A stretch of 64,000 nucleotides of DNA from contig CP050890.1 in NCBI GenBank assembly GCA_016745215.1, positions 2,170,001 to 2,234,000 on the forward strand, written 5' to 3'. Under the pieces are notes generated by a model, which saw only the letters and a list, made by a program, of their open reading frames with translations, was not told the DNA's origin and did no database searches. Numbering within the stretch: position 1 is the first letter of the stretch; each line of letters opens with the position of its first letter. The stretch is from Thiohalocapsa sp. PB-PSB1. GTDB lineage: Bacteria > Pseudomonadota > Gammaproteobacteria > Chromatiales > Chromatiaceae. The translations under genes were made by a program, and so were the position numbers. Shown here piece by piece: positions 26,147-35,792 of the stretch.

Positions 26147-26351
26147 CGCTCCTAAAGATCGAGGTCAATGGCGTCGGAATTCACCCTCCGCTTGGATTCG
26201 ACAGGCACCGCCTGTTGAATCTGCGCTGACAGCACCCTCTAGTCCGCGACTTGACGCCAACATCCACGCATCCGAGTACCAGCTCTACCTACCCTCGAAA
26301 GAGGAACTACAGAAAAAACTCATGGCCTGGACCAGGGAGTTGGAAACATGA
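26139..26351 (+). CDS. small protein, possible C-terminal remnant of a nuclease
   Basis: A 70-residue frame overlapping the DUF4276 stop and the methyltransferase start (ATGA). The end reads EYQLYLPSKEELQKKLMAWT, a phrase that reminds me of the C-terminus of DUF1016 (YhcG-type) nucleases, while the N-terminal part is Pro/Arg-rich and unlike any family. It may be the tail of a deleted gene kept because of translational coupling. Low certainty. Confidence 0.45.
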   Translation: MADAPKDRGQWRRNSPSAWIRQAPPVESALTAPSSPRLDANIHASEYQLYLPSKEELQKKLMAWTRELET

Positions 26352-27154
26352 CAGATCGGCGCCTCATTGAGGACAGCCTGCCGCTAGGAGCAGTATCAAA
26401 AGAAAGTAGGAGAGAGAAGTCTCTTCGACATGGTCATATCTCGACGCTTCATATCTGGTGGGCACGCAGACCTCTTGCGGGCTGCCGCGCTGCTGTCTAC
26501 GCGGCGTTGAGACCTGCTCCTACCAATTCGGATCAGCGTAGGGCAGAGCACACATTGATCGCAGACTTGGTTAAGTGGGAGGTGACGGACCCTGCAACAA
26601 TGGACGCTGGCGTGGTAGCTAAAGCGAAAAGAAACCTAATTTCTCCGGATGCGAAAGGGGCTAGGCGCATTCCAGTAGTGTTGGATCCATTTGCAGGCGG
26701 TGGGGCGATTCCTCTGGAAGCTGAAAGGCTTGGATGCCACGCTATTGCGAACGATCTGAACCCCGTGGCCCATATCATTCAGCTCGCAACTCTAGAATAC
26801 GCGCAAAATTTCTCTGATCTGGCCGGTTCGAGCGGGAGTTCGCTGTTTTCCGACAATGAACGCCCCCTTATTGCAGAGGCGCTTGAATGGAGTGTTGGGG
26901 CCATTCGTCAACAAGTGGAACGCGATGTAAAGCACTTTTACCAATCTACAGACGGCGAAGTCGTTATTGGGTATATTTGGGCACGAACAATCCAATGTCC
27001 TAACCCGGCCTGTAGAGTGGAGATACCTCTAATGGGTTCCTGGTGGCTCTGCAAGAAGCCAAAGAAAAAAGTGGCACTTAAGCCGATTACGGAATCCACC
27101 AGCAAGATAATTGAATTTGAGGTTCTGGAAGGCGATGAAATTGACTTTGACCCT
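26348..27154 (+). pseudogene. DUF1156 DNA adenine methyltransferase, 5' part (split by IS)
   Basis: These 269 codons start with RRLIEDSLPLGAVSKESRRE and SLRHGHISTLHIWWARRPLA, the DUF1156 signature, and contain VVLDPFAGGGAIPLEAERLG (SAM-binding motif I) and a zinc-ribbon (CPNPACR...WWLC). The frame reaches the left target duplication exactly after Asp-Pro; beyond it runs nine codons into the insertion sequence and stops at 27199. Joined to 28571-30511 it gives an uninterrupted 915-residue COG1743 protein. Splitting separates SAM binding from the catalytic DPPY motif, so activity is expected to be lost. Confidence 0.9.
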
Positions 27155-28560
27155 CATAAGTGTTCGGGATATTTTTTCTTAAATTTCATGCAGTTATAAA
27201 TTTTTTCAATAGACGGCGAAACCCTTGCTAACTTTCATAATAAAACAGTTGTGCCCACTAAATACTACAAAAGCAGCAAAGGTATCGCCATGACCGAGAA
27301 TAGCATTCTTGATGTTTTGAAACAATGCTTCGAAAAATTTATTCCTGCCGAGGACGCCAGAACCACGATCACACCTTTGGAGTTTACAATCACTTTGGTG
27401 TTTTGCTATTTCGGAGATTCTAAGACATTTTCATTGGAGTCCATTCGCCGTTTCATGATAGGACACCTGAATCAATCGATCAGTCGCGGTGCGTTTTGGG
27501 AGCGGATGGCTGGAAACCGATTGAAACAGAATTTGCAAAGTGTCATTGCGGAATTGATGGGGCGTCTTGCGGCATCGGTGCAGGTGAGTGAGACAATTTT
27601 GAAACAACTCGGTGTCAACGCTATTGAGGTTGTTGATTCGAGTTCGATTACGCTGTTGCCGGGGGCGAAGAACGCATTTCCCGGTACCCGCACGAAGGCG
27701 TCGATCAAGTGGCATGCGAGTTTCGATATCCTGACCGGATTGCTGGTATGGTTTCAGTTAACGCCGGGGAAGAGACATGATAGCAAGTGTTTTCCGGAGA
27801 TCACGTCCTTGAAAGGGAAGTTGGTGATTTTCGACCTGGGTTATTGGGACTATGCTGTCTTGCATGCCATTGAAAAAGCTGAAGGTTTTTTTCTTTCACG
27901 CGTGAAATCCAATGCTGTGATTAAAATCAAAAAAGTTATTCAAGGGCTCAGCAAAGAGGCTATCGGGCAATCGCTGCTCTCGCTGGATTTGAGCCGTAAA
28001 AAAGGCAACATCATTGAAGTGATTATCGAAAAAATTCATCAAGGTAGTACCTTAAGCTACCGGGCGATCGGGTTTTGGAACCCGGTCGAAAAAGATTATC
28101 ATTGGTATATTACGAATTTAACCGCAGCCGCCTATTTGATTTATCCTTTGTATCGGCTGAGATGGCAAATAGAACTTATTTTCAAAGCGTGTAAGAATTC
28201 CCTGAATGCGAACCAAATTACCTCTTGCAACGCCAATATAATTGAAAACTTACTACTCGCCTCCATCGTGGCTCATCTGAGTACGCACACTGTATTTCAG
28301 ATCGGTAGGGAACAGTTGGATGATGAGCAAAATTTAGCTATTTCGTTTCAAAGAATTGCTAAAGTAGCGGTTGTACTGGCGCGAGATTTCATCATGTTTT
28401 TGTTACATTCATCACAAGAATATTTTAAAATCCTAGTGAATAAGATAAAGTTGTTTGCGAACGAAATTTTTGATCCAAATTATAATCAAAGAGAGACATC
28501 ATTGGCGCGCATACACAGATTATTATTAGAAGGTGGATAAAAAAATCCCGAACACCTATG
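27155..28560 (+). mobile_element. IS4-family insertion sequence
   Basis: A 1406-bp element with terminal inverted repeats CATAAGTGTTCGGGAT and CATAGGTGTTCGGGAT, followed inside by T runs. It is flanked by perfect 10-bp duplications CTTTGACCCT at 27145-27154 and 28561-28570. Its A+T content is far above that of the neighbourhood, so it came from a different genomic background or a low-GC lineage. It sits in the methyltransferase gene. Confidence 0.95.
27290..28540 (+). CDS. IS4-family transposase
   Basis: A 416-residue DDE transposase. Seen: AIEVVDSSSITLLPG (first Asp region), LVIFDLGYWDYAVL (second Asp) and YRLRWQIELIFKACKNSLNA, which fits the IS4 YREK signature Y-(2)-R-(3)-E-(6)-K. The start at ATG 27290 follows AAAGG; a GTG at 27251 would add 13 residues. 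The frame is intact, so the element may still be mobile. Confidence 0.92.
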   Translation: MTENSILDVLKQCFEKFIPAEDARTTITPLEFTITLVFCYFGDSKTFSLESIRRFMIGHLNQSISRGAFWERMAGNRLKQNLQSVIAELMGRLAASVQVSETILKQLGVNAIEVVDSSSITLLPGAKNAFPGTRTKASIKWHASFDILTGLLVWFQLTPGKRHDSKCFPEITSLKGKLVIFDLGYWDYAVLHAIEKAEGFFLSRVKSNAVIKIKKVIQGLSKEAIGQSLLSLDLSRKKGNIIEVIIEKIHQGSTLSYRAIGFWNPVEKDYHWYITNLTAAAYLIYPLYRLRWQIELIFKACKNSLNANQITSCNANIIENLLLASIVAHLSTHTVFQIGREQLDDEQNLAISFQRIAKVAVVLARDFIMFLLHSSQEYFKILVNKIKLFANEIFDPNYNQRETSLARIHRLLLEGG

Positions 28561-28570
28561 CTTTGACCCT

Positions 28571-30511
28571 GGTGTTGGATCGCTGAGTCGAAGCAACGCA
28601 TTGTGTCCTTGTTGTCAACAAGTCTGTTCCGCGAAAACTATTCAAACTCTTGGGGTTGCTGGAAAGATTGGTTATCGCATGGTTGCTGTGGTGGTGGAGC
28701 GAGCCGATGTCAACGGCAAGAGCTATCGGCTGCCAACAAGCCACGAAATCGCGATGGCCACATCGAGGGCGAAGCTCGAGCTTGAGAAACTGCGAGAGAT
28801 TTGGATTGAGGACCTCCCGCTCATTCCCGACGAGGAACTCCCGTATCTGCGCAGTATTTTTAACGTGCACGTCTATGGATACCGAACTTGGGCATCGCTA
28901 TTTACGGCTCGCCAGCTTGTTACAGTTTGCGCGTTCGTGATCGCCGTGCGATCGATCGAAGGTTCGATTCGAAAGCGCTACGAAGAAACGCTCGGAGACA
29001 GGATTGACCAGTTCGTGGCTGCTGTGATGACTCTTTCCGCATGTGTCGTTGATAGAGTTATAAACCAAGGCAACGCATTTACGCGGTGGAATAACGTAGG
29101 CGAAAAGGCTGAAGGGATTTTTGCGCGACAAGCACTCGGAATGCTATGGGATTTCGTTGAAGTGAATCCATTTGCGGGGGCTACGGGTGGCGTTGACGGG
29201 GCTTTAGCCTGGGTTCTAAAAGTTGTTCAACGGAACTCTTTTCCGGCCAGTGCAGATGTAATTCTTGGGTCGTCGGAACGGATGGACGTGATCGCGGACA
29301 AAACTGTAGATGCGGTTGTTACTGACCCCCCCTACTATGACGCTGTTCCGTACGCTAATTTGAGCGACTTTTTTTACGTTTGGCTTCGACGGATGCTTGG
29401 TTCGATCCACCCCGACGCCCTCGCAGCTTCCGAGACCCCAAAACGCTCAGAGCTCGTCCAACTCGCAGAGCGAAACAAGAAATACGCCTACAAGACAGCA
29501 GAGTTCTTCGAGAGCGGAATGTCTCGTACCTTTGGTGAGATTTGTCGGGTTCTGAAAGACGACGGAATCTGCGTTGTTGTGTATGCGCATAAATCAACCG
29601 GCGCGTGGGAAACTCTACTTAAGGCAATGCTTGAGGCCGGACTAGTCGTTACGGCGTCTTGGCCGATCGAGACCGAAATGGGAGATCGCTTGCGGGCTCA
29701 AGGAGCTGCCGCTCTTGCGTCATCGGTGTTCATTGTTTGTCGTAAACGGGATAGCGTTTCCGATGGGTTTCTTGATGATGTGGAGCCGGCCCTTCAGTTT
29801 CGACTCCATGAACGCCTCGACTATTTCTGGTCCCAAGGCATCCGCGGTGCCGACTTCTTTATGTCGGCCATCGGCCCTGCCGTCGAGGTCTTCGGGAGAC
29901 ACAAGCGCGTCCTCAAGCTTAGCGGCGAGGAGGTCTCCATCGCCGAGCTGCTCGACAAGGTCCGCGGAATCGTAGCCGACTATGCGCTGCAGCGCATCGT
30001 CCACGGGGAGGCGGCCGGCAACGTTGACGAGGCCAGCCGTTTCTACGTTATCTGGCGTTGGGCCTTCGGCACGGCCGATGTGGAGAGCGGAGAAGCGATC
30101 CACATGGCCCAGTCCATGGGCTGCGAGTTCGACGAGTTGGTGGCCGACAAGGGCGTGCTGAACAAGAAGGGCGACAAAGTGAATCTGAAGGGTCCCGTTC
30201 AGCGCCAGAAGGTGAAGGGGCTCGGCGCCCCGGCCGCGACTGGCACCCTGGCACCGCTGATCGATGTGCTGCATCGGGCCGCGAACCTTTGGGCTGCCGG
30301 AGAGCGCCAGGAGCTCTCTGATTTCCTCGCGGCGGCGCTTCCGCCGGAAGGTTCCGACCGCATGCATCGTCTTGCCCAGAGCATCGTCGACGTGCTGCCG
30401 CCGGGCGACAAGGAGCGCGGCCTCTACGAGAACTTTCTGGTTGGGGCGCGTTCGCTACCGGAGCCGACCAAGCAGGACGACCTTGGATTCAAACAGCAAG
30501 AGCTGTTTTAG
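28571..30511 (+). pseudogene. DUF1156 DNA adenine methyltransferase, 3' part
   Basis: 646 codons continue the methyltransferase frame directly after the right target duplication (GVGSLSRSNALCPCCQQ, second zinc knuckle). AVVTDPPYYDAVPYANLSDF gives catalytic motif IV (DPPY), and GICVVVYAHKSTGAWETLL matches the class. The C-terminal ~230 residues are the helical part typical of COG1743. A TTG at 28601 could in principle restart translation, but the product would lack motif I. The stop is 11 bases before the DUF499 gene. Confidence 0.88.
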
Positions 30512-30522
30512 GAGAGACAGAC

Positions 30523-33414
30523 ATGGCCACCGACACGACCCCTTGGCGGCAAGTTGTCACGCCGCACGACAACATCCAGCAGGGCAAGGTGAAGCAGAAC
30601 GACTTTGCCGCAAGCCTGGCGGATGTGCTGCACCAGAGCGGTAACCCGGATTACTACGACCCGGAACGCTTCTTCAACCGCACCTTCCTCACCGCCGGTC
30701 TGCGACAACTCGCCGGCGAGGTGGTGGGCCGGCTGACCGGCCAGGGCGACGGCGATGCGGTGATGCAGATCCAGACCCCGTTCGGCGGCGGCAAGACGCA
30801 CACGCTGATCACGCTCTACCACTTGGTGAAGAACGGCCAGGCCTGCTTCGACCATCCGGCCCTGAAGACCTATTGGTTAGAGCGCGGATGGAAGGTACCG
30901 CCGAGCGTGCCCGTCGCGGCATTCGACGGGAATCAGGTCGGCGTCGGCGCCGTGGAGGTGGAGCCGGGATTGTCGGTGCAGACCCTATGGGGGCATCTGG
31001 CCTGGCAGCTCGCCGGGAAGGCCGGGTACGAGCTGATTTGCGACTTCGACGCCGATCGCGTCTCACCCAGCGGCGAGGACATCGACCGGGTGCTGGAGGC
31101 ATCGGGGGGCGGCCTGATCATCCTCGATGAGGTGGCGAACTATGTCGAGACTGCCGCGGCCGTTGCGGTGCACGGTTCGACGCTCGCTGCACAGACGCGA
31201 ACCTTCCTCCAGCGCCTCACGACCCGGGCCGGCCATCACGAGCGGGTGATTCTGGTCGCCACGCTACCGCGTAGCGACGGAACCCAGACCCACGGGATGG
31301 CCTCGCTGCAGGTCCTGCAGGCGCTCCAGGAGCTGTTCGGCCGCGTGCAGAAGGTGCGCGAGCCGGTGGAAGGCGACGAGGTTCACGAGATCATTCGGCG
31401 CCGGCTCTTTCTGCCGTTCGGCGGCGATACCGACGACAAAGGCACCCGGACCAAGAAGATCAGAAACAGGGATGCGACCATCCAGGCTTACGGGGCCGAC
31501 CTGAAGGCCCGGCCCCAGGTCCCGGACTTTGCCAAGGAGCACGGCTATGTCGAGCGCTTCAAACAGAGCTACCCGTTTCATCCGCAGTTGCTCGATGTGC
31601 TGAACCGCTATGTCGGTGCCAACCCCAAGTTCCAGCGCACCCGCGGCGTGCTGCGTATCCTCGCGCTGGTGGTGGCGGATCTGCTCAAGAAGAACCACAA
31701 GGGCGGGCTCATCCAGGCGAGCGACATCGATCTGACGAATGAGGAGATCCGCTCTGAGCTATTGGAGCTCGTGGACCGCGAGTTCCGCTCGGCGCTGGAA
31801 GCGGACATCATCGGTAAGGATGCCAACGCGGTCGGCTTGGACCGGCAAAGCCCTCAGATGACCGAATGGCGCATCGCCACCGGGCTCGCGACGACGGCGT
31901 TTCTGTATACCTGCGAGGCAGGAAACGGGTCTCGTGGCGCCACGCTCGCGGAGCTGCACCTGACTGCTGCCCGGCCCGAGATCGACTTCGGGACCATTCC
32001 CGGTGTGATCCTACAGATGAAGGAGCGCTTCCACTTCATCAACACCGAGGGGGAGCGCTTCCGCTTCTCGACGACTCCAAACCTCAATCGGATTCTGCTC
32101 GACGCCAAGAACGGCGTGGACGACCAGCAGGTCCGCGAGCGCCTGGAGGCGGAGATTCGCAAGCTGCTCTCGCAGGCACCGCTGTCGCCCTACATCTGGC
32201 CGGAAGGCCCCGGCGATATCGCCGACAGCGCGAGCAACAAACTGGTGGTGATGCCGCCGGAGCGGACCTTCACGGCGACCAGCCAGGGTGATACGCAGCA
32301 GGCGGTGTTGGACATCCTGACCAAGAGCGGCACGACACACCGGACCCGCCGCAACACGCTCGTCTTCCTCGTTGCGGACGAGGCCGAGGTCTCGACGTTG
32401 AAAGAGGGTATACGCGGTCTCCTGGCCGCGGAGAACGTGGACACCAATCGCGAGCGCCACAACCTGTCGAAGACCCAGGTGACCCAGCTGCAAACGGAGA
32501 AGAGCACGGCCGCCAAGGGCGTGCGCCAACAGATCCTGCGGGCCTATCGGCATGCCGCGTGGGGAGGCAGCAACGGCGAGCCCCTAAAGGCACTCGACAT
32601 GGGGCAACCGCCGGCATCGACAGACCAGAATCTGACGGACCTGGTGGTCGCCTTTCTCAAGGAGAAGCAGAAATACCTGGAGCAGATCGCCTCGATCCTG
32701 CTGGTCCATCCGACCAAGCTCAAGGTCTGGCCGGATGACGAGCCGATGCTCAGTCTGAAGGCGCTGCCGGGCTACTTCCGCAATTTCACGCATCTGCCGA
32801 TTCTTCGGGATGACGATGTGCTGAAGCAGTCGATTGTCGATGGGGTACGCGCGGGCCACTTTGCGCTGTGCGAGGGAACCTGCGCCGACGATGCGAAGGT
32901 GATGCACTTCAAGGCCGTGCTGAGTCCCGAGGGGGTCATGCTCGAAGAGGGTTATCTGCTGGTACGTCCGGACCTTGCCGAGCAGAAGCTCGAGGCGGAG
33001 AAGGCGAAGGCAGCCGGAGGCACGTCCGTTGGGACGGTGACGCCGACCCCGACGCCCGGCATTGGGCAACCAACGCCAGGCTCGACAACGACGACTGTGG
33101 TGCCGGGCACAGGGACGCCCCCCGGTGGCGGCACCACGGTGACACATCCCGGCGGGACGGAAACGACAACGAGCAAGGGCGGCAAGCCCGGACGGGTGAC
33201 GCTCGACGTCGAGGTGCCATTCACCGACTTCCATACCTTCTACACCGGCATCATCAATGCGCTTGGCCGCAATGCCGATGACATCAAGATCCGGGTCGAG
33301 ATCGAGGCGTCTTCCGATTCTGGCTTTAGCCAGACCCTGATCGAGGATACGGTGAAGGAGACGCTGTTCAACCTGTTTCGATCGGACGCTGCGCTGCGCG
33401 TGGACGAGGAGTAG
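30523..33414 (+). CDS. DUF499 family ATPase (COG1483)
   Basis: A 963-residue AAA+-like ATPase. Seen: MQIQTPFGGGKTHTLITLYH (Walker A) and GLIILDEVANYVE (Walker B), an arginine-rich region (RFLQRLTTRAGHHER-type), a helical middle and a low-complexity Thr/Pro/Gly linker (TPTPTPGIGQPTPGSTTTT) before a conserved C-terminal domain. COG1483 and COG1743 are known genomic partners in defence islands. The gene is intact although its methyltransferase partner is split. The next gene starts nine bases on. Confidence 0.88.
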   Translation: MATDTTPWRQVVTPHDNIQQGKVKQNDFAASLADVLHQSGNPDYYDPERFFNRTFLTAGLRQLAGEVVGRLTGQGDGDAVMQIQTPFGGGKTHTLITLYHLVKNGQACFDHPALKTYWLERGWKVPPSVPVAAFDGNQVGVGAVEVEPGLSVQTLWGHLAWQLAGKAGYELICDFDADRVSPSGEDIDRVLEASGGGLIILDEVANYVETAAAVAVHGSTLAAQTRTFLQRLTTRAGHHERVILVATLPRSDGTQTHGMASLQVLQALQELFGRVQKVREPVEGDEVHEIIRRRLFLPFGGDTDDKGTRTKKIRNRDATIQAYGADLKARPQVPDFAKEHGYVERFKQSYPFHPQLLDVLNRYVGANPKFQRTRGVLRILALVVADLLKKNHKGGLIQASDIDLTNEEIRSELLELVDREFRSALEADIIGKDANAVGLDRQSPQMTEWRIATGLATTAFLYTCEAGNGSRGATLAELHLTAARPEIDFGTIPGVILQMKERFHFINTEGERFRFSTTPNLNRILLDAKNGVDDQQVRERLEAEIRKLLSQAPLSPYIWPEGPGDIADSASNKLVVMPPERTFTATSQGDTQQAVLDILTKSGTTHRTRRNTLVFLVADEAEVSTLKEGIRGLLAAENVDTNRERHNLSKTQVTQLQTEKSTAAKGVRQQILRAYRHAAWGGSNGEPLKALDMGQPPASTDQNLTDLVVAFLKEKQKYLEQIASILLVHPTKLKVWPDDEPMLSLKALPGYFRNFTHLPILRDDDVLKQSIVDGVRAGHFALCEGTCADDAKVMHFKAVLSPEGVMLEEGYLLVRPDLAEQKLEAEKAKAAGGTSVGTVTPTPTPGIGQPTPGSTTTTVVPGTGTPPGGGTTVTHPGGTETTTSKGGKPGRVTLDVEVPFTDFHTFYTGIINALGRNADDIKIRVEIEASSDSGFSQTLIEDTVKETLFNLFRSDAALRVDEE

Positions 33415-33422
33415 GAGCGGGC

Positions 33423-35792
33423 ATGAACGAGCAGGTCCAGCGCATCCTCAACCAATACCTGGCAGCGGAGCTTGGGCGGTCCCTGGTCCTTCCCGATGTC
33501 ACGGAGATCTCCCAGCAGCGCACCGGGTTCCTGGCGCTGTTCGGACCGGAGAAACTCGCGACGATGAGCGGGCCGGAGCTGCTGCGTTTGCTCCCGCACA
33601 ATGCCTTGATCGACCAGCCGATGGACTACTGGCTGGAGTTCAAGGACGACCAGGAGTTCAACTATCGGCTGTTCGGAAGTATCTCCGGCGGGTCAGCCGC
33701 CAAGTTCGGGCCTTGGCAGGAGAAGCAATCCGGGTCGTGGCGCGCTAAGAAGCCAGGCTCGCGCGCGATTCACAGGATCACCGAGGATGAAGCGCTCGAT
33801 GCCTTGCAGCAACGGCGCAACGAGATGTTGGACACGGTCGAGGCGCTTCGGGCATTCCATGGCCAAGCCGTTGAGGATATCGATCCCGGTGCCTTTCAAT
33901 CTTTGGTCGAGCGCGCCGCGCCGCGCTGGCATGCGAGCACTTGGCTGCACAAGTACCTGCATCTCGTTTTCCCGGATCTGGTGACCTTGAACGCGACGCA
34001 GGCGTGGTCAGAGGCGGGACTCTACGGCGTCGGCATCGTGCCGAGCACCGCCGGACTTTACGCCCTGGACAGTCAGATCATCCGTTTCTGGAACAGCCTT
34101 CCCGCCTTAGGCGAGCTGCCCGTGCAGATGCGCTATCGCGTCGGCAGGGCGCTGGCACCACGGGACCACTGGTGCCTTGGCCTGGCGGGAGAGGTGTCCG
34201 CGTGGAAGGAGATGCTCGCGCATGAGTATCTCGCGTTGGGTCCAGCGAAGGTGGGAAGCCTGGCCGAGGCGATGACGCTCACGAAGAAACGGGATATTCG
34301 GACCGCGGTAGAAACAGCGTTCACGGACGCCGGTCTGCGTCCCGAATCGCAGGAGGCGCACAACCTCACGGAGCTGGTTTATCGACTCAAAGAGGGCAGT
34401 CTCGTCGCGCTGTTCTCGGATGCCTCGACGGTTGAAGCCGTCGGCGAGGTGACCGGTGGCTACCGCTTCGCCCGCGGCGGGGACCGGCCCCATCGGGTGC
34501 CCGTTCGCTGGTACCACAACCGTAGCTTCGAGACCTCGGTGCATGTCGATGTCGGACGGAACCTGATGATCCTGGAGCCAACCCATGCGGTGGTAGCCGA
34601 TGTAGAGGCCTCTCTGCTGATCAATGGAATCGGCCCCTGGCCTGGGTTCGGGACCAGTGGGCAGGAGCGCTCGACTCTTCCATCGAGGCATTCGCTGGCT
34701 GTCGGCAGCGGGACCACCGGCTCCGACGCCGAACCCTTTGCTCCACTGGAGGGTATCGCCCGCCACGTGGTAGACATGCTCGAACGCAAGCGCCAGGTCA
34801 TCCTCTATGGTCCGCCAGGCACCGGGAAGACCTACCATGCGGAGCGCATCGCGCTGGAGATCGTCGCCAGGGAGAACTTCCATTGCTTGCCTTCCCAGCT
34901 CTCCGACCGGCAGCGTGATGCCGTGTATGGCCGCGATGGCGCGGACCGCTTCATCGCGACCTGCACCTTTCACCCCATGTACTCCTACGAGGATTTCATC
35001 GAGGGATACAGGCCGGACGGCGAAGGCTTTGCACTGGATGACGGCATCTTCAAGCAGATGGTGACCAAGGCTCAGGCGCAGCCCGGGAAGCGCTTCGTGC
35101 TCATCATCGATGAGATCAACCGAGGCAATATCCCGAAGATCTTCGGCGAGCTGATCACCCTGATCGAGGCATCGAAGCGGGGTACGACCAGCTCCATGCT
35201 GCCGCTGTCGAAGAAACCGTTTTCCGTTCCGGACAACCTGCTTGTCATCGGCACGATGAACACGGCGGATCGCTCCATCCTGTTGCTCGATACGGCCCTT
35301 CGGCGCCGCTTCGGCTTCAAGGAGCTGCTGCCGGAGCCGCACCTGCTCCGGACCGGCTGCATCGCCGACACCACCTTGAGTACCTGGCTGCGGGCGTTGA
35401 ATCGGCGCATCGTCGAACAGCTGGGGCGCGATGGCCGCAACCTGCAGGTTGGGCATGCCTATCTGATGCCCGGTGGCAAACCGGCCGCGACCATCAGCCG
35501 CATCGGCGAGATCGTGCGTGACGAGCTGTGGCCGCTGTTGCAGGAATATTGCTACGAGGACCCAAACAAGCTCGCAAACATCCTGGCTGCCGATAAGGGC
35601 GGCATCTATGACCGAGAGAGCGCCAACCTGCGCTTCGATCTGTTCGATGCCGGGCGGGAAGATGCACTGGCTCAAGCCCTGATTGCCATCGTGACGCCGG
35701 ACGACAAGAAGCAGGACGCCATTCTTGGGGAGGATGTGCAGGACGACGAGGACGCCGAGGAGCCGTTGACAGACGAGTCGGGGACTGCATGA
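33423..35792 (+). CDS. mcrB: McrB-like GTPase/ATPase
   Basis: A 789-residue protein. The first ~440 residues form a specificity region that includes repeats of an unassigned fold. The AAA+ domain has VILYGPPGTGKTYHAERIAL (Walker A), FVLIIDEINRGNIPKIFGEL (Walker B) and VIGTMNTADRSILLLD (McrB signature MNTADRS). McrB translocates DNA with McrC after recognising modified cytosine. The acidic C-terminal tail (EDVQDDEDAEEPLTDE) overlaps the mcrC start by ATGA. The target modification cannot be read from sequence. Confidence 0.9.
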   Translation: MNEQVQRILNQYLAAELGRSLVLPDVTEISQQRTGFLALFGPEKLATMSGPELLRLLPHNALIDQPMDYWLEFKDDQEFNYRLFGSISGGSAAKFGPWQEKQSGSWRAKKPGSRAIHRITEDEALDALQQRRNEMLDTVEALRAFHGQAVEDIDPGAFQSLVERAAPRWHASTWLHKYLHLVFPDLVTLNATQAWSEAGLYGVGIVPSTAGLYALDSQIIRFWNSLPALGELPVQMRYRVGRALAPRDHWCLGLAGEVSAWKEMLAHEYLALGPAKVGSLAEAMTLTKKRDIRTAVETAFTDAGLRPESQEAHNLTELVYRLKEGSLVALFSDASTVEAVGEVTGGYRFARGGDRPHRVPVRWYHNRSFETSVHVDVGRNLMILEPTHAVVADVEASLLINGIGPWPGFGTSGQERSTLPSRHSLAVGSGTTGSDAEPFAPLEGIARHVVDMLERKRQVILYGPPGTGKTYHAERIALEIVARENFHCLPSQLSDRQRDAVYGRDGADRFIATCTFHPMYSYEDFIEGYRPDGEGFALDDGIFKQMVTKAQAQPGKRFVLIIDEINRGNIPKIFGELITLIEASKRGTTSSMLPLSKKPFSVPDNLLVIGTMNTADRSILLLDTALRRRFGFKELLPEPHLLRTGCIADTTLSTWLRALNRRIVEQLGRDGRNLQVGHAYLMPGGKPAATISRIGEIVRDELWPLLQEYCYEDPNKLANILAADKGGIYDRESANLRFDLFDAGREDALAQALIAIVTPDDKKQDAILGEDVQDDEDAEEPLTDESGTA

